Shown here piece after piece: positions 1 through 7,864 of a DNA stretch of 30,655 nt. The stretch covers positions 1 to 30,655 of IMG/VR virus record IMGVR_UViG_3300028372_000031; one strand, 5' to 3'. Positions within the stretch are counted from its first letter, which is position 1; every line of letters starts with the position of its first letter. Below the pieces are notes generated by a model, which was given only the letters and a program-made list of their open reading frames with translations, searched no databases and was not told the DNA's origin. This DNA comes from a virus. A program made the position numbers and the translations under genes.

Positions 1-1
1 C

Positions 2-124
2 AATGTGACCATTCACAGTGCTGATGGAAACCTGACTATTGGTGCTCAGTATGGTTCAGCCACATTGATCCCTGATGGAGACACAGCCGACGTTTACTAT
101 TTGGTAGGACACCTAACCACATGA
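2..124 (+). CDS. C-terminal end of a structural (tail/fibre-type) protein, partial
   Basis: An open frame enters from the left edge and stops at TGA 122-124, giving 40 residues that end YYLVGHLTT. The alternating short hydrophobic and Gly/Asp/Thr-rich pattern suits a beta-rich virion protein, and the next two genes are of the same kind. Its stop overlaps the start of the next gene (ATGA), which suggests translational coupling. The N-terminus lies outside the window, so the family cannot be named. Confidence 0.6.
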   Translation, partial: NVTIHSADGNLTIGAQYGSATLIPDGDTADVYYLVGHLTT

Positions 125-915
125 TGAATCTTCTTCTCAGTTCAGTATCAGCTTCTGCCCTTATTGGGGTTGTTCCTCCTGTGATACTTGACCGCGTAAA
201 GTGGACCACAGGTGTTTCCAATTATGTTATTGATGCTTCAGGTACAGAATTTACTTCAACCACAACTACTGGTCAGTATTTTACGTTCTCTGAGAAAGTG
301 ATGGGACTAAATGAACCTTTCCATGGATTCAAAGGCTTCTATTGGGAGGTTGAGTTCACTGGTACAGCTACTGGAAATCACAATTCCTATACTGGAGTTA
401 TGAAATCCTCAAACACTGGTTTTGGGTATCCTCAAGATCTAACTTGGCGTGGAAATGGATCTCTCTATAAAAATGGATCCTCTTCTGGATCTGCTGGAAC
501 CTATACAAATAATGACCGTCTTATGTTCTGTTTTAACCCCTACACTGGTGAAATGTGGGTAGGTAAAAATGGAGTCTGGGTAAATGATCCCGCAGTTGAT
601 CCTGCAAATATCACAGGTGATATTGGTACATATGTTGCAAATGGACAAAACCGTTTTGGTAGTGGAAATGGTGGTATCCTTCATTCAACCATAGAGACAA
701 ATGCTTATGCAGTTCCAACTAATGCAGTTGCTTTGGCTGATTCTGATAAGATGGTCTTTGATGATCTCACATTGTTTGGATCAGTAAATTATCTCATCTT
801 TGGTAATCGAACTGATGGGATTACTCTTTCAAAAACAAACACATATGCTGTACTTGGACAAACTCAAAATTCACTGTATGTACTCAAAACAGCAACTTTT
901 GTCATCTTGGAGTAA
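121..915 (+). CDS. SPRY-like virion/tail protein
   Basis: This encodes 264 residues and starts at the first of two adjacent ATGs (121 or 124), overlapping the stop of the upstream gene. From about residue 70 the pattern is FYWEVEFTG, then a short loop, a YKNGSSSGS segment, and GEMWVGKNGVWVN near residues 143-156. That combination (a strand with YWEV, then a strand ending WFGKNGVW-like) is typical of the SPRY/concanavalin-like modules of phage tail and capsid-decorating proteins. The composition is rich in Asn, Gly and Thr with no charged clusters, as in adhesive beta proteins. It lies between other structural-looking genes. A role in receptor contact is inferred; the exact virion position is unknown. 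Confidence 0.65.
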   Translation: MMNLLLSSVSASALIGVVPPVILDRVKWTTGVSNYVIDASGTEFTSTTTTGQYFTFSEKVMGLNEPFHGFKGFYWEVEFTGTATGNHNSYTGVMKSSNTGFGYPQDLTWRGNGSLYKNGSSSGSAGTYTNNDRLMFCFNPYTGEMWVGKNGVWVNDPAVDPANITGDIGTYVANGQNRFGSGNGGILHSTIETNAYAVPTNAVALADSDKMVFDDLTLFGSVNYLIFGNRTDGITLSKTNTYAVLGQTQNSLYVLKTATFVILE

Positions 916-920
916 AAAAC

Positions 921-1898
921 ATGTCTATTCTTTTCGTCGGAAGTCGAGCAGTTGATCTTGGTGGTGCTTGTATCCAAGAGTTTAGCGCGTCATATTATGA
1001 TGCAAATTTCTCATCTGAATGTGCCGAATGCCTTGCTCCCAACTACGGGGGATCCAATGGCTTTAATCTTGCTCATGGTGCAGCAGCGTCTGACACAGTT
1101 TGGTATCACTTCTATGTTCGAACCGGTGGTTCAATGATCGACACAGGATATGATGGTCACTGGTTCACAATCTACAATGCTGCTGGAGATGAAATCTGTC
1201 GTTGGGACATCCTGTATGGTACATCCTTTGCTCAGGTTTTTGGTGACACAACTGTGTCTGGTATCGAGTTCACAATAGCTGAAGAGGCTCATATGATAAT
1301 CGACATCAAGGTTGTTGTTGGTGCAAACATCACTATGGAATGCTACATCAATGGTGCTCTACAATCGACTGCAACTGCTGCAAATACTGGAGGAAAGTTG
1401 GGTCCAACTGTCTTCATGATGCAGCATGAAGGTATGGTCAACACCTATGGTGGAGATTCTTTCTACTATTCTGAGTTTATCATCACAGACAACGAGTCCA
1501 CGCTCAATTGGCGTATCGCCACTTTGGTTCCTGCTGCACAAGGAACCTATGACCAGTGGAACGGTACGTTTGCTGATGTCGTCTCGCTGAATGATGGTCT
1601 TTCGATCAACACAGCAGTTGCAAACCAAAAAGAAAGCTGGACTCTTACAGCTTACAATGGTCCTGCGACGACCTCTGGTGTTCGCTCCATCTTGAATGCT
1701 TACAACGCAAATATTGGTATTGCTGGTCCGACCCAGTTGACCCCATTCATTCGACATGCTGCCACAGATGTGGACGGCATAACTATCGCACCAGATGGTA
1801 TGACTTTTGAAGACCTTACGGTCAATCCTCAGACCGGTCTTGGATGGGACACAGCCGATCTTGCAACTCTGGAAATTGGTGTGAAATCTACTGCTTAA
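921..1898 (+). CDS. Beta-rich tail/receptor-binding candidate
   Basis: This encodes 325 residues. The start at 921 is preceded by GGAG at 909-912 with 8-nt spacing, five bases after the previous stop. Residues about 1-190 resemble a lectin/concanavalin-type jelly roll, with YHFYVRTGG, WFTIYNAAGDEICRWD and MECYINGALQST strands. The rest (about 200-325) looks like a separate beta domain resembling the C-termini of phage tail proteins. There is no signal peptide or membrane segment. It is the last gene of the structural trio and is followed by a long inverted repeat. A host-recognition or decorative role is inferred; no catalytic residues are evident. Confidence 0.6.
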   Translation: MSILFVGSRAVDLGGACIQEFSASYYDANFSSECAECLAPNYGGSNGFNLAHGAAASDTVWYHFYVRTGGSMIDTGYDGHWFTIYNAAGDEICRWDILYGTSFAQVFGDTTVSGIEFTIAEEAHMIIDIKVVVGANITMECYINGALQSTATAANTGGKLGPTVFMMQHEGMVNTYGGDSFYYSEFIITDNESTLNWRIATLVPAAQGTYDQWNGTFADVVSLNDGLSINTAVANQKESWTLTAYNGPATTSGVRSILNAYNANIGIAGPTQLTPFIRHAATDVDGITIAPDGMTFEDLTVNPQTGLGWDTADLATLEIGVKSTA

Positions 1899-1904
1899 CA
1901 TCTC

Positions 1905-1950
1905 AAATCGACCATGCTAACAATTCACCAACAGCGTGCATGGTCGATTT
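1905..1950. other. 13-bp perfect inverted repeat after the tail genes
   Basis: The arm AAATCGACCATGC (1905-1917) is perfectly complementary to GCATGGTCGATTT (1938-1950), with a 20-nt loop. It starts 7 nt after the stop of the tail gene and ends 45 nt before the preferred start of the next gene. No uridine run follows, so a classical terminator is unlikely. An mRNA-stabilising or processing hairpin, or a protein operator, is possible. Confidence 0.6.
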
Positions 1951-1994
1951 AGATCCCAATGGCCTGTGACACCCCAAACACAGGAAACATATCC

Positions 1995-3149
1995 ATGACT
2001 CCAATCCAGGCGGATCGCCTTCGAGTATGGCGTGACCATGATAAAAATTTCACAGAGACTGCAAAAACTCTCGGTATTGCACGTTCCACACTCCATGAAT
2101 CCATCAAAGCTGCTCTAAAATACGAGTCTGCTGATCCAGGTCTTCAATCCGCAATGAATGCCACCGGCCTTGGTGGTGGTGTCGTCACAGGCGGATGGCG
2201 TATTGTCCAGGAAACGATGCCAGATGGCACGATTGTTCGAAACTCAGTACGTTATGCTTTGAAACCAGACGAGATCGAACCGATCGACGTCGCTCAGGCT
2301 CTCATTAATAGCCTCACACAAGCTCCACGAGCCGTTGTCAGCGTACCTCCTACCGTTGACCTACCCTCGGACCTCTGTAACTTCATTCCCCTCTGTGACC
2401 TCCACGTAGGGGGCGAGTATGGGGATCCCAAATACCTCGACGAAGTCTTCTCTGCGATTACTCGCTTGGTTCATGGGCTGCCCAAGGCTCACAAAGCCGT
2501 TCTACTCGACATGGGCGACCTCCTGGACGCCAATGACCACAAGGGTCTCACCCCAGCTTCAGGTAATGAATGTGACGTCATTCGTGAGAACCATCTGGAA
2601 AACACCATCAATGCTCTCAACATTATGCGCTACGCCGTCGGTCTACTTCTCCAGCAGCACAATGAAGTCGAAGTCCACCTCCTACGGGGGAACCATGACG
2701 AAACAGCTTACATCGGCGTTATGGTGGCTCTCAGCGTCCATTTCAAAGATGACCCTCGTGTGAATGTTGTCGTCTCAGATGACAACTTTCGCGTCATTCC
2801 ATGGGGCAAGTGTGCTGTGTTCCCTCACCATGGGGATAAATCCAAGTGGGAAGATCTCAAAGACGTCTTCTCCGATCAGTTCCCTGACGCATGGGCCAAG
2901 GCCAAATATTGGCGGTTCATCTGGACAGCTCACGTTCACCACGACAAGCAAAAACAGCTCGTAGGGACTGATTGTGAGCATTTCCGGACACTGGCCAAGC
3001 CTAATAACTGGGCGCAAATGAAGGGCTTCTTCACTCGTGGTGGTATCTGCTCGGTCACTCTCCATAAAATTGATGGTGAAGTGGACCGAAAGAAGGTAAA
3101 CCTGAAGCCTCTACTTCTTCAGGACAAACCACGAAAGGTATTCACATGA
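1995..3149 (+). CDS. HTH-calcineurin-like metallophosphoesterase
   Basis: I chose ATG 1995 (384 aa) because AGGAAA at 1982-1987 is well spaced from it; an in-frame ATG at 1959 has no ribosome-binding site. Residues about 1-45 form a Fis/homeodomain-type helix-turn-helix (FTETAKTLGIARSTLHESI). The rest is a metallophosphoesterase with its metal-binding motifs in order: CDLHVG (DxH), DMGDLLDAND (GD), RGNHDET (GNHD), FPHHGDK and WTAHVHHDK (GHxH-like). Such enzymes hydrolyse phosphomono- or diester bonds using two metal ions. The substrate cannot be told. The HTH suggests that it acts on or at DNA, but this is inference. The gene overlaps the next by 4 bases. Confidence 0.85.
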   Translation: MTPIQADRLRVWRDHDKNFTETAKTLGIARSTLHESIKAALKYESADPGLQSAMNATGLGGGVVTGGWRIVQETMPDGTIVRNSVRYALKPDEIEPIDVAQALINSLTQAPRAVVSVPPTVDLPSDLCNFIPLCDLHVGGEYGDPKYLDEVFSAITRLVHGLPKAHKAVLLDMGDLLDANDHKGLTPASGNECDVIRENHLENTINALNIMRYAVGLLLQQHNEVEVHLLRGNHDETAYIGVMVALSVHFKDDPRVNVVVSDDNFRVIPWGKCAVFPHHGDKSKWEDLKDVFSDQFPDAWAKAKYWRFIWTAHVHHDKQKQLVGTDCEHFRTLAKPNNWAQMKGFFTRGGICSVTLHKIDGEVDRKKVNLKPLLLQDKPRKVFT

Positions 3150-3256
3150 TTGAAGCAATCCTGTTTTTTGCAGCGGGTCTCGTTGTTGGATGGAATCTCG
3201 TCCCACAACCAGCCTGGGTCAAAAACCTCTACGAGCGCTGGTTTACCAGCAAATGA
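3146..3256 (+). CDS. Small single-span membrane protein (36 aa)
   Basis: The ATG overlaps the upstream stop (ATGA, 3146-3149). The product begins MIEAILFFAAGLVVGW, one hydrophobic segment (residues about 3-20), followed by a basic and aromatic tail ending in Lys. The charge pattern suggests N-out/C-in or a small anchored peptide. Termination at 3254-3256 is followed within 14 nt by a terminator, so this is the last gene of its transcript. It is too short to assign. Holin-like or membrane-stress roles are only guesses. Confidence 0.55.
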   Translation: MIEAILFFAAGLVVGWNLVPQPAWVKNLYERWFTSK

Positions 3257-3269
3257 CCAAAGAGAAGTA

Positions 3270-3296
3270 GCCGGGGCTTTCCCCGGCTTCTTTTTG
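3270..3296 (+). terminator. Rho-independent-type terminator
   Basis: The stem GCCGGGG/CCCCGGC (3270-3276 with 3281-3287) has a CTTT loop and is followed by TTCTTTTTGG. It ends the unit of tail genes and metallophosphoesterase. Confidence 0.9.
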
Positions 3297-3302
3297 GTTT
3301 TC

Positions 3303-3316
3303 ATGCAATACTGCAT
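3303..3316 (+). promoter_or_regulatory. Small post-terminator hairpin, candidate phage promoter element
   Basis: The stem ATGCA/TGCAT (3303-3307 with 3312-3316) has an ATAC loop, directly after a terminator and about 10 nt before an AAGGAG ribosome-binding site. A similar hairpin with an ATACC loop lies after another terminator at 10812-10830. N4 virion RNA polymerase promoters are hairpins, which makes a promoter plausible, but their loops are normally 3 nt, so this is only a suggestion. Confidence 0.3.
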
Positions 3317-3337
3317 CACTCATACAAGGAGAACCAA

Positions 3338-3367
3338 ATGAAACGCTTTATTCAGAAGACGCCCTAG
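3338..3367 (+). CDS. Nine-codon ORF with good ribosome-binding site (possible leader peptide)
   Basis: AAGGAGAACCAA precedes ATG 3338. The reading frame encodes MKRFIQKTP and stops at TAG 3365-3367, inside the 5' arm of a 7-bp hairpin. The ribosome-binding site is as good as those of the real genes nearby. A ribosome here would disrupt the hairpin and the closing stem of the RNA at 3351-3467, as a leader peptide would. It may equally be the stub of a deleted gene. Confidence 0.35.
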   Translation: MKRFIQKTP

Positions 3368-3467
3368 CGTGGAGCTAGGGTCTGATTATTAGCACTGAGA
3401 GTACCTTATTCCTCCTACGGAATGACCAATCGTGTTTAAGGGGCGGGTCCTAATCCGCAATTCTGAA
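3351..3467 (+). ncRNA. Candidate structured noncoding RNA, four-way-junction shape
   Basis: A 7-bp closing stem TTCAGAA/TTCTGAA (3351-3357 with 3461-3467) encloses three local hairpins: CCCTAGC/GCTAGGG (3362-3368 with 3374-3380, 5-nt loop), ATTCC/GGAAT (3408-3412 with 3419-3423) and GCGG/CCGC (3443-3446 with 3455-3458). A strong terminator follows at 3482-3512 and another precedes it at 3270-3296, so the segment could be transcribed as a discrete RNA of roughly 150-200 nt. No credible long reading frame covers it, and no tRNA T-loop is present. The pairings were found by eye; neither transcription nor function is shown. Confidence 0.45.
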
Positions 3468-3481
3468 CATTGTTGGCATAG

Positions 3482-3512
3482 CCCCCGCTGAAAAGCGGGG
3501 GTTTTCTTTTTT
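3482..3512 (+). terminator. Rho-independent-type terminator
   Basis: The perfect 8-bp stem CCCCCGCT/AGCGGGGG (3482-3489 with 3494-3501) has a GAAA tetraloop and is followed by TTTTCTTTTTT. No protein gene longer than nine codons ends here, which is the main argument for an upstream noncoding RNA. Confidence 0.92.
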
Positions 3513-3586
3513 GATGATCTGTCACGAATTGACGGAGGCCGATAGTCCAGAGGGACAAGACTCCCCTGACATTCGGGGCAGACATC
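3513..3586 (+). promoter_or_regulatory. Structured 5' leader of the rIIA-like gene
   Basis: Between the terminator and the rIIA start lie 117 nt without a gene. Local hairpins are GTCA/TGAC (loop CGAAT, 3521-3533), GTCC/GGAC (loop AGAG, 3545-3556) and CCCC/GGGG (around 3563-3578). They are loosely closed by GATG-AT-CTG (3513-3521) with CAG-A-CATC (3579-3586). The segment must hold the promoter or leader for the rIIAB unit. No convincing sigma-70 pair is seen. The overall fold is weak evidence because most stems are only 4 bp. Confidence 0.3.
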
Positions 3587-3629
3587 ACATGAAATTTGAT
3601 TACTTACCGTGAAAAGAAGGAACAAAACC

Positions 3630-6230
3630 ATGAGGGTAATGAATAATGATCAGTTCAGTCAGAATGAAGTATTCATTGGCGGAGCTGGAAAAACCAAAGG
3701 CTTCAAAGTCTCTGATGACCCCATGCTGATGTCGATGCTTTCGACTGGCTTCTATGCCAACCCACACAGGGCCATGATCCAAGAGGTCATGTTCAATGCT
3801 TGGGATGCTCATCGTATGGGCAAATGCCAAGACAAACCCATCGACATCTTTGTTGATGAGCACTCTGGTTTCACTGTCCGTGATTATGGTCCGGGCATTG
3901 CTGATCACATGATGGAAGATGTTTACTGCACCTACGCAGCATCCACCAAACGTGATGATGCAGACATGACTGGAGGCTTTGGCCTTGGTTCAAAGGCACC
4001 GTGGTCCTACACAGAGAGCTTCACAGTCACTTCCCACCATGATGGTGTGAAGACCATGTATCTCATGAGCCGTGTCTCTGACGAGGCTGATGGTAAGCCG
4101 GGGATGACTCCACTTATGAGCTTCCAGACAGATGAGTCTGGTCTGAGTGTCAGTGTTCCTCTCGAAGAGGGATCCTTGCACAACACCAAAAATACCATCT
4201 ACGACGTGCTGTATCTCTCTGGGATTAAAGCACAACTTCACTTCAAAGATTGTGAACCAACTTTGGTCGAATCCATGGATGTGAAACCAAAGCAGTATGT
4301 GATGGATACCCGTGAGGGAGACTTCACCAAAAAGCTTTATGCTGTCTATGGTGGTGTGCGTTATCTCATCCCTCAAAAAGATGAATATAAAGAAGAGTTC
4401 CAGTTCATGAACATGATCTCGGAAATCTCATCTATCTACATCGGCTTTGCACCTCACACTCTCAGTCCTCTTCCCAATCGAGAAGGTCTGAACATGTCTA
4501 CCAACACGAAAGAAAACATTCGTGTAGGTCTGGAGCTGTGCATGGAACGCTTCCAAGAAGTGTTTGACCCTGTCATCCATGCGTACTTTCGTGACCGGAT
4601 GGACAACTACAAAGCAGGTGAGGTTCAGCCTCAGTTTGCTCTGTTTCATGCGATTGCACACAACAGTATGGGTACATCATTCATGCAGAAGTTCTACGAC
4701 AAAATGAAGCCACTGCTTCCACCGAACACAGACAAGACTGTGTGGGAGATTGCTCTTCGTCTGATGACAAAGTCGATAAACTCTATCGTCAAAGTCATTG
4801 GTGAAAAACGTTGGATGTCTATCTTGGTTCAACACTTTATTCGTGTGTATCCAGATGCAAAGCATCTTGGATTCAAAATGATGAAGGAAGATCCTGAAAA
4901 GATGATCGGGAATGAATTCCGACATATCAGTTATCTGAATGATCTCATTGCTTCATGGACCATGCCTCAGCAGTTGTCTCGACTGTATGAGTTTGAAAAC
5001 CAGCTTCTGAAGGACTTTCCTGAAGATGCTGGGTTCGTTCGTCCAAAGATTCGTTTGCAATCTGACTCGGACTGGCCAACCATGGAGCGTCACCGTAATG
5101 CCCCTAAAGGCATTGGTCATCGGTATGCTTACCGTTCCACCCGGAACATTGGAAGCAAAGTCATTGCTCCTGTGGTGAATTTCATTGATCCTAATTCTAT
5201 TTGGGACTCCAAAGAAGCCAAACCACAAGAACAGCTTCTCATGGGGGATACTGTGATTCTGGCCAAAACTGTGAACGCTCTGCGTGAAACTGATATTTCT
5301 CAGAATGCACATTTCTCAAATGATTTTCGTTACATCTTTGACTACTATCGGAGGAGTAACTTCGGAATCATTCCAGCTTACGTCGTACACTCTCGCAAGG
5401 GATGGTATGACAAAGCTCTGGAGATTCTCACCAACCTTGGTTTCAAAGTTATTGAGGCTAATGAACCAGAAGTGAAGGTTTACAACAAAGGTGCTGTAAA
5501 GAAAGCAACTGTTAGCCAGTTCCGGAGAATCAACACTTCGACTAACAATTGGCAAATGAACGAGATCGACCCTGACGATAAGGATTATGACGTCCTATCT
5601 CAGGGTACTCCTTTGACTGATCCCAAATACTTCCTCTACGTAAAGCAGTCCTATCTTGAGGACGACTACTACCGTCGTTATTCATCCAACAAACCCTGTA
5701 AAACTCTGGTGAAACTGATGCTTGCAATCGAACCAGACATCGCAATGGTGAACAACACCACTCAAGCAGAAAAACTGCAAAAAGATGGTGTGAAACCGTT
5801 CAGTGATCTGGTGATCAAATGGTCCAACGACATGAGCAAAAAGGTCTATCGTTTGCGTAATATAGTCCGTGTTATTAAAGTGTTGAATGAATCCAACATC
5901 TCCAACGTTCTCATTGGGAATGCTCAAATTCAGTCTGCTATGGGTATCGCACGGATCAAAGAAGATGATGCTGCTTTCTGGAACGAAATGGACATCATCA
6001 ATGTGATCAAATCCGAGTATTACTACCCTCTCTTGGATACCACCAAGCAGATGATTAAGCTCATCGACCAAATCTGGGTGGATGATCCTCAAAAGAAGAA
6101 GGTCGAAAAAGCTATCAAGGCCACTGATCTTCTTTCAGAGACCAAGCTGGACCATCATTGGCGTGGACTCGACAAGACGGGGCAAGAAGACTTTGCCTCT
6201 AAACTAGCCCGGTTTATCCGGACCCTGTAA
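3630..6230 (+). CDS. rIIA: rIIA-like GHKL ATPase
   Basis: I chose ATG 3630 (866 aa), 8 nt after AGAAGGAA; an in-frame GTG at 3609 has no ribosome-binding site. The GHKL (gyrase/Hsp90/MutL) ATP-binding motifs are clear: the N box EVMFNAWDAHR (about residues 52-62), the G1 box VRDYGPGI (about 84-91) and the G2 box GGFGLGSKAPW (about 115-125). The following 700 residues lack recognisable motifs, as in T4 rIIA. T4 rIIA and rIIB act together in lysis timing and let T4 grow on lambda lysogens that carry rexAB; rII-like pairs also occur in N4-like phages. The rIIB-like gene follows after 21 nt, supporting a joint function. Whether this pair blocks host exclusion here is inference. Confidence 0.88.
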   Translation: MRVMNNDQFSQNEVFIGGAGKTKGFKVSDDPMLMSMLSTGFYANPHRAMIQEVMFNAWDAHRMGKCQDKPIDIFVDEHSGFTVRDYGPGIADHMMEDVYCTYAASTKRDDADMTGGFGLGSKAPWSYTESFTVTSHHDGVKTMYLMSRVSDEADGKPGMTPLMSFQTDESGLSVSVPLEEGSLHNTKNTIYDVLYLSGIKAQLHFKDCEPTLVESMDVKPKQYVMDTREGDFTKKLYAVYGGVRYLIPQKDEYKEEFQFMNMISEISSIYIGFAPHTLSPLPNREGLNMSTNTKENIRVGLELCMERFQEVFDPVIHAYFRDRMDNYKAGEVQPQFALFHAIAHNSMGTSFMQKFYDKMKPLLPPNTDKTVWEIALRLMTKSINSIVKVIGEKRWMSILVQHFIRVYPDAKHLGFKMMKEDPEKMIGNEFRHISYLNDLIASWTMPQQLSRLYEFENQLLKDFPEDAGFVRPKIRLQSDSDWPTMERHRNAPKGIGHRYAYRSTRNIGSKVIAPVVNFIDPNSIWDSKEAKPQEQLLMGDTVILAKTVNALRETDISQNAHFSNDFRYIFDYYRRSNFGIIPAYVVHSRKGWYDKALEILTNLGFKVIEANEPEVKVYNKGAVKKATVSQFRRINTSTNNWQMNEIDPDDKDYDVLSQGTPLTDPKYFLYVKQSYLEDDYYRRYSSNKPCKTLVKLMLAIEPDIAMVNNTTQAEKLQKDGVKPFSDLVIKWSNDMSKKVYRLRNIVRVIKVLNESNISNVLIGNAQIQSAMGIARIKEDDAAFWNEMDIINVIKSEYYYPLLDTTKQMIKLIDQIWVDDPQKKKVEKAIKATDLLSETKLDHHWRGLDKTGQEDFASKLARFIRTL

Positions 6231-6251
6231 CCAATCCAAAGGAAAACCCCC

Positions 6252-7715
6252 ATGGATAAGAATATCAAATCTGTGGTGTCTATGTTGGCCAGTGACAAGA
6301 AAACTACCTTGTTCACTGCAACAGGTGAGGTCATCGACATGGTTGTCGATGGCCCATATGACACCGCTTTAATTGCTGACTTTCTGACACCCCAGCTTAC
6401 TGGGACTCGGTCTGTTGACATCGACCTGTCGGAATTCCTTGCAGTGAAATCTGCACTGAATCTGAAAGAACTGGAAGAAGCCGGTATCGAGATGACTCAA
6501 ACCATTGACGGCCAAACAGTCCAAGGGATCTTCTATCCTACGGTTTCATCTGTTGTGATCACTGTCAATTTTGACAAGGTCGTCATCCCTCATGTGGACA
6601 ATCTCCAGGCCCACATGGCTCGTGCAGCTCAGGATGGCAGCCCATCGGTCACGAACTTCTTCAAACGTCTGGCTCCTATCATCCAGGCCCGGAAACACTC
6701 CGGTGAAGATCTGATGAAGTTCATCAAGAAGTCGGAGATGCCTCTGACCAATACCGGTCGGATCATCGCCTACAAGCGTGTGACATCTGTTCGTGAAGAA
6801 CCAGGATACGTCGTGGATACCCATTCCAAGAAAATCAAACAGCGTGTTGGCTCTCGTGTCACCATGCCGGTTGATATGGTGGATCCAAGCCGTCACAAAT
6901 CCTGCTCGACCGGTCTTCATGTGGCCAATCTAGGTTATCTGGGCGGCTTCTCAGGCGACAAGACACTTATCGTGTTGGTTGACCCCGAAAACTTCATCGC
7001 TGTTCCCAGTGGGGAGGATATGAAGGCTCGTGTGTGTTCCTATGACATCATCGGGATGATGAGTGCAAACTCACACTCAACTGCGAACAAAGGCAACCAT
7101 GTTTCTGGTGATCAGACATTCGAACAGCTCATTGTTGATGCTGTTGAAGGTCGTTCGATCATTCCCTTCGAAGAAGTCTTCGTGGGAGAGAAAGAGATCA
7201 CACATGTGAATCTCCTTAAGCGTACTGTACCAACAGCACAGCCTGAGTCGAAAAATCCGACATCAGGCAAGTCTCTGGCTGAGGATCCTACTCCTGAGCA
7301 ACGTTCTCGTGGTACTCAGACTTTGACGAAAGCACGGGATGCCAAAGCCAAAACGCTGAATCCTGAAACCAATGGTCTACCCAAAAATGTCTATGACGCA
7401 TTCCTTATGCTGAAAGACAACAAAACCAAAGCTGCTGTTGCAGAGTTTTTTAATACTTCGACTCGTTCGATCGGTCGTTGGATGGAAAAGCATGGCTTCG
7501 ATAGCTTTGAAGAAACCCAGAAGAATGCGACTGTCTCTGAAGTCGCAGAAGACACCGGTGGTAAAGCAACCATTCGTGATCAAGCTCGGATGTTTTTCGA
7601 TGCTGGCTCGTATGCAAAACTCTGGGAGTTCAAGACCAAGAAGAAGAAGTCTTGGCTTGCCCTTGGCTTCACTGGTCACGAAGAAAATGTGATCGTCGCC
7701 AACAAACCCACGTAA
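6252..7715 (+). CDS. rIIB: rIIB-like protein with C-terminal helix-turn-helix
   Basis: The start at 6252 is preceded by AAAGGAAAA; the product is 487 aa. The rIIB core is recognisable as a block with IIAYKRVTS near residue 172, KSCSTGLHVANLGYLGGF near 216-233 and FIAVPSGEDMKARVCSYDIIG near 249-270, in the same order as in T4 rIIB. T4 rIIB is only about 310 residues. The extra C-terminal part holds a low-complexity linker and a probable HTH at about 377-416 (AAVAEFFNTSTRSIGRWMEK), then a basic KTKKKK patch. The gene pairs with rIIA directly upstream and ends with a terminator 30 nt later. The HTH suggests DNA contact; this is inference. Confidence 0.85.
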   Translation: MDKNIKSVVSMLASDKKTTLFTATGEVIDMVVDGPYDTALIADFLTPQLTGTRSVDIDLSEFLAVKSALNLKELEEAGIEMTQTIDGQTVQGIFYPTVSSVVITVNFDKVVIPHVDNLQAHMARAAQDGSPSVTNFFKRLAPIIQARKHSGEDLMKFIKKSEMPLTNTGRIIAYKRVTSVREEPGYVVDTHSKKIKQRVGSRVTMPVDMVDPSRHKSCSTGLHVANLGYLGGFSGDKTLIVLVDPENFIAVPSGEDMKARVCSYDIIGMMSANSHSTANKGNHVSGDQTFEQLIVDAVEGRSIIPFEEVFVGEKEITHVNLLKRTVPTAQPESKNPTSGKSLAEDPTPEQRSRGTQTLTKARDAKAKTLNPETNGLPKNVYDAFLMLKDNKTKAAVAEFFNTSTRSIGRWMEKHGFDSFEETQKNATVSEVAEDTGGKATIRDQARMFFDAGSYAKLWEFKTKKKKSWLALGFTGHEENVIVANKPT

Positions 7716-7747
7716 TTGGGAGTCCGGATTCTACGAGCCGGACACAA

Positions 7748-7786
7748 AACCCCCTGGATCTATATGATCTGGGGGGTTTTCTTTTT
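7748..7786 (+). terminator. Strong terminator after rIIB
   Basis: About 13 bp pair between 7748-7760 and 7766-7778 (AACCCCC with GGGGGTT, plus GATC with GATC), with a TATAT loop and a TTTTCTTTTT tail. A separate 6-bp hairpin, GTCCGG/CCGGAC (7722-7727 with 7738-7743), lies just upstream, between the rIIB stop and the terminator. Confidence 0.9.
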
Positions 7787-7864
7787 GGTTTCCCGTTCAC
7801 CTTTTGTTTTATTATGTGCGAGCAAAATCTGGGGAGAATTCCGTGAAAATTTAGGAGAGAACCG

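Noticed and set aside
1959-1994. Earlier start (ATG 1959) for the metallophosphoesterase
   Set aside because: It has no ribosome-binding site and lies directly after the inverted repeat, whereas ATG 1995 has AGGAAA at good spacing.
3150-3341. 63-codon + frame across the terminator at 3270-3296
   Set aside because: It would be translated through a strong terminator hairpin, overlaps the better coupled 36-residue membrane protein, and has no ribosome-binding site.
3363-3470. tRNA in the structured segment before rIIA
   Set aside because: The closing 7-bp stem and three hairpins look cloverleaf-like, but the length (117 nt), the missing T-loop consensus and the gaps between arms do not fit a tRNA.
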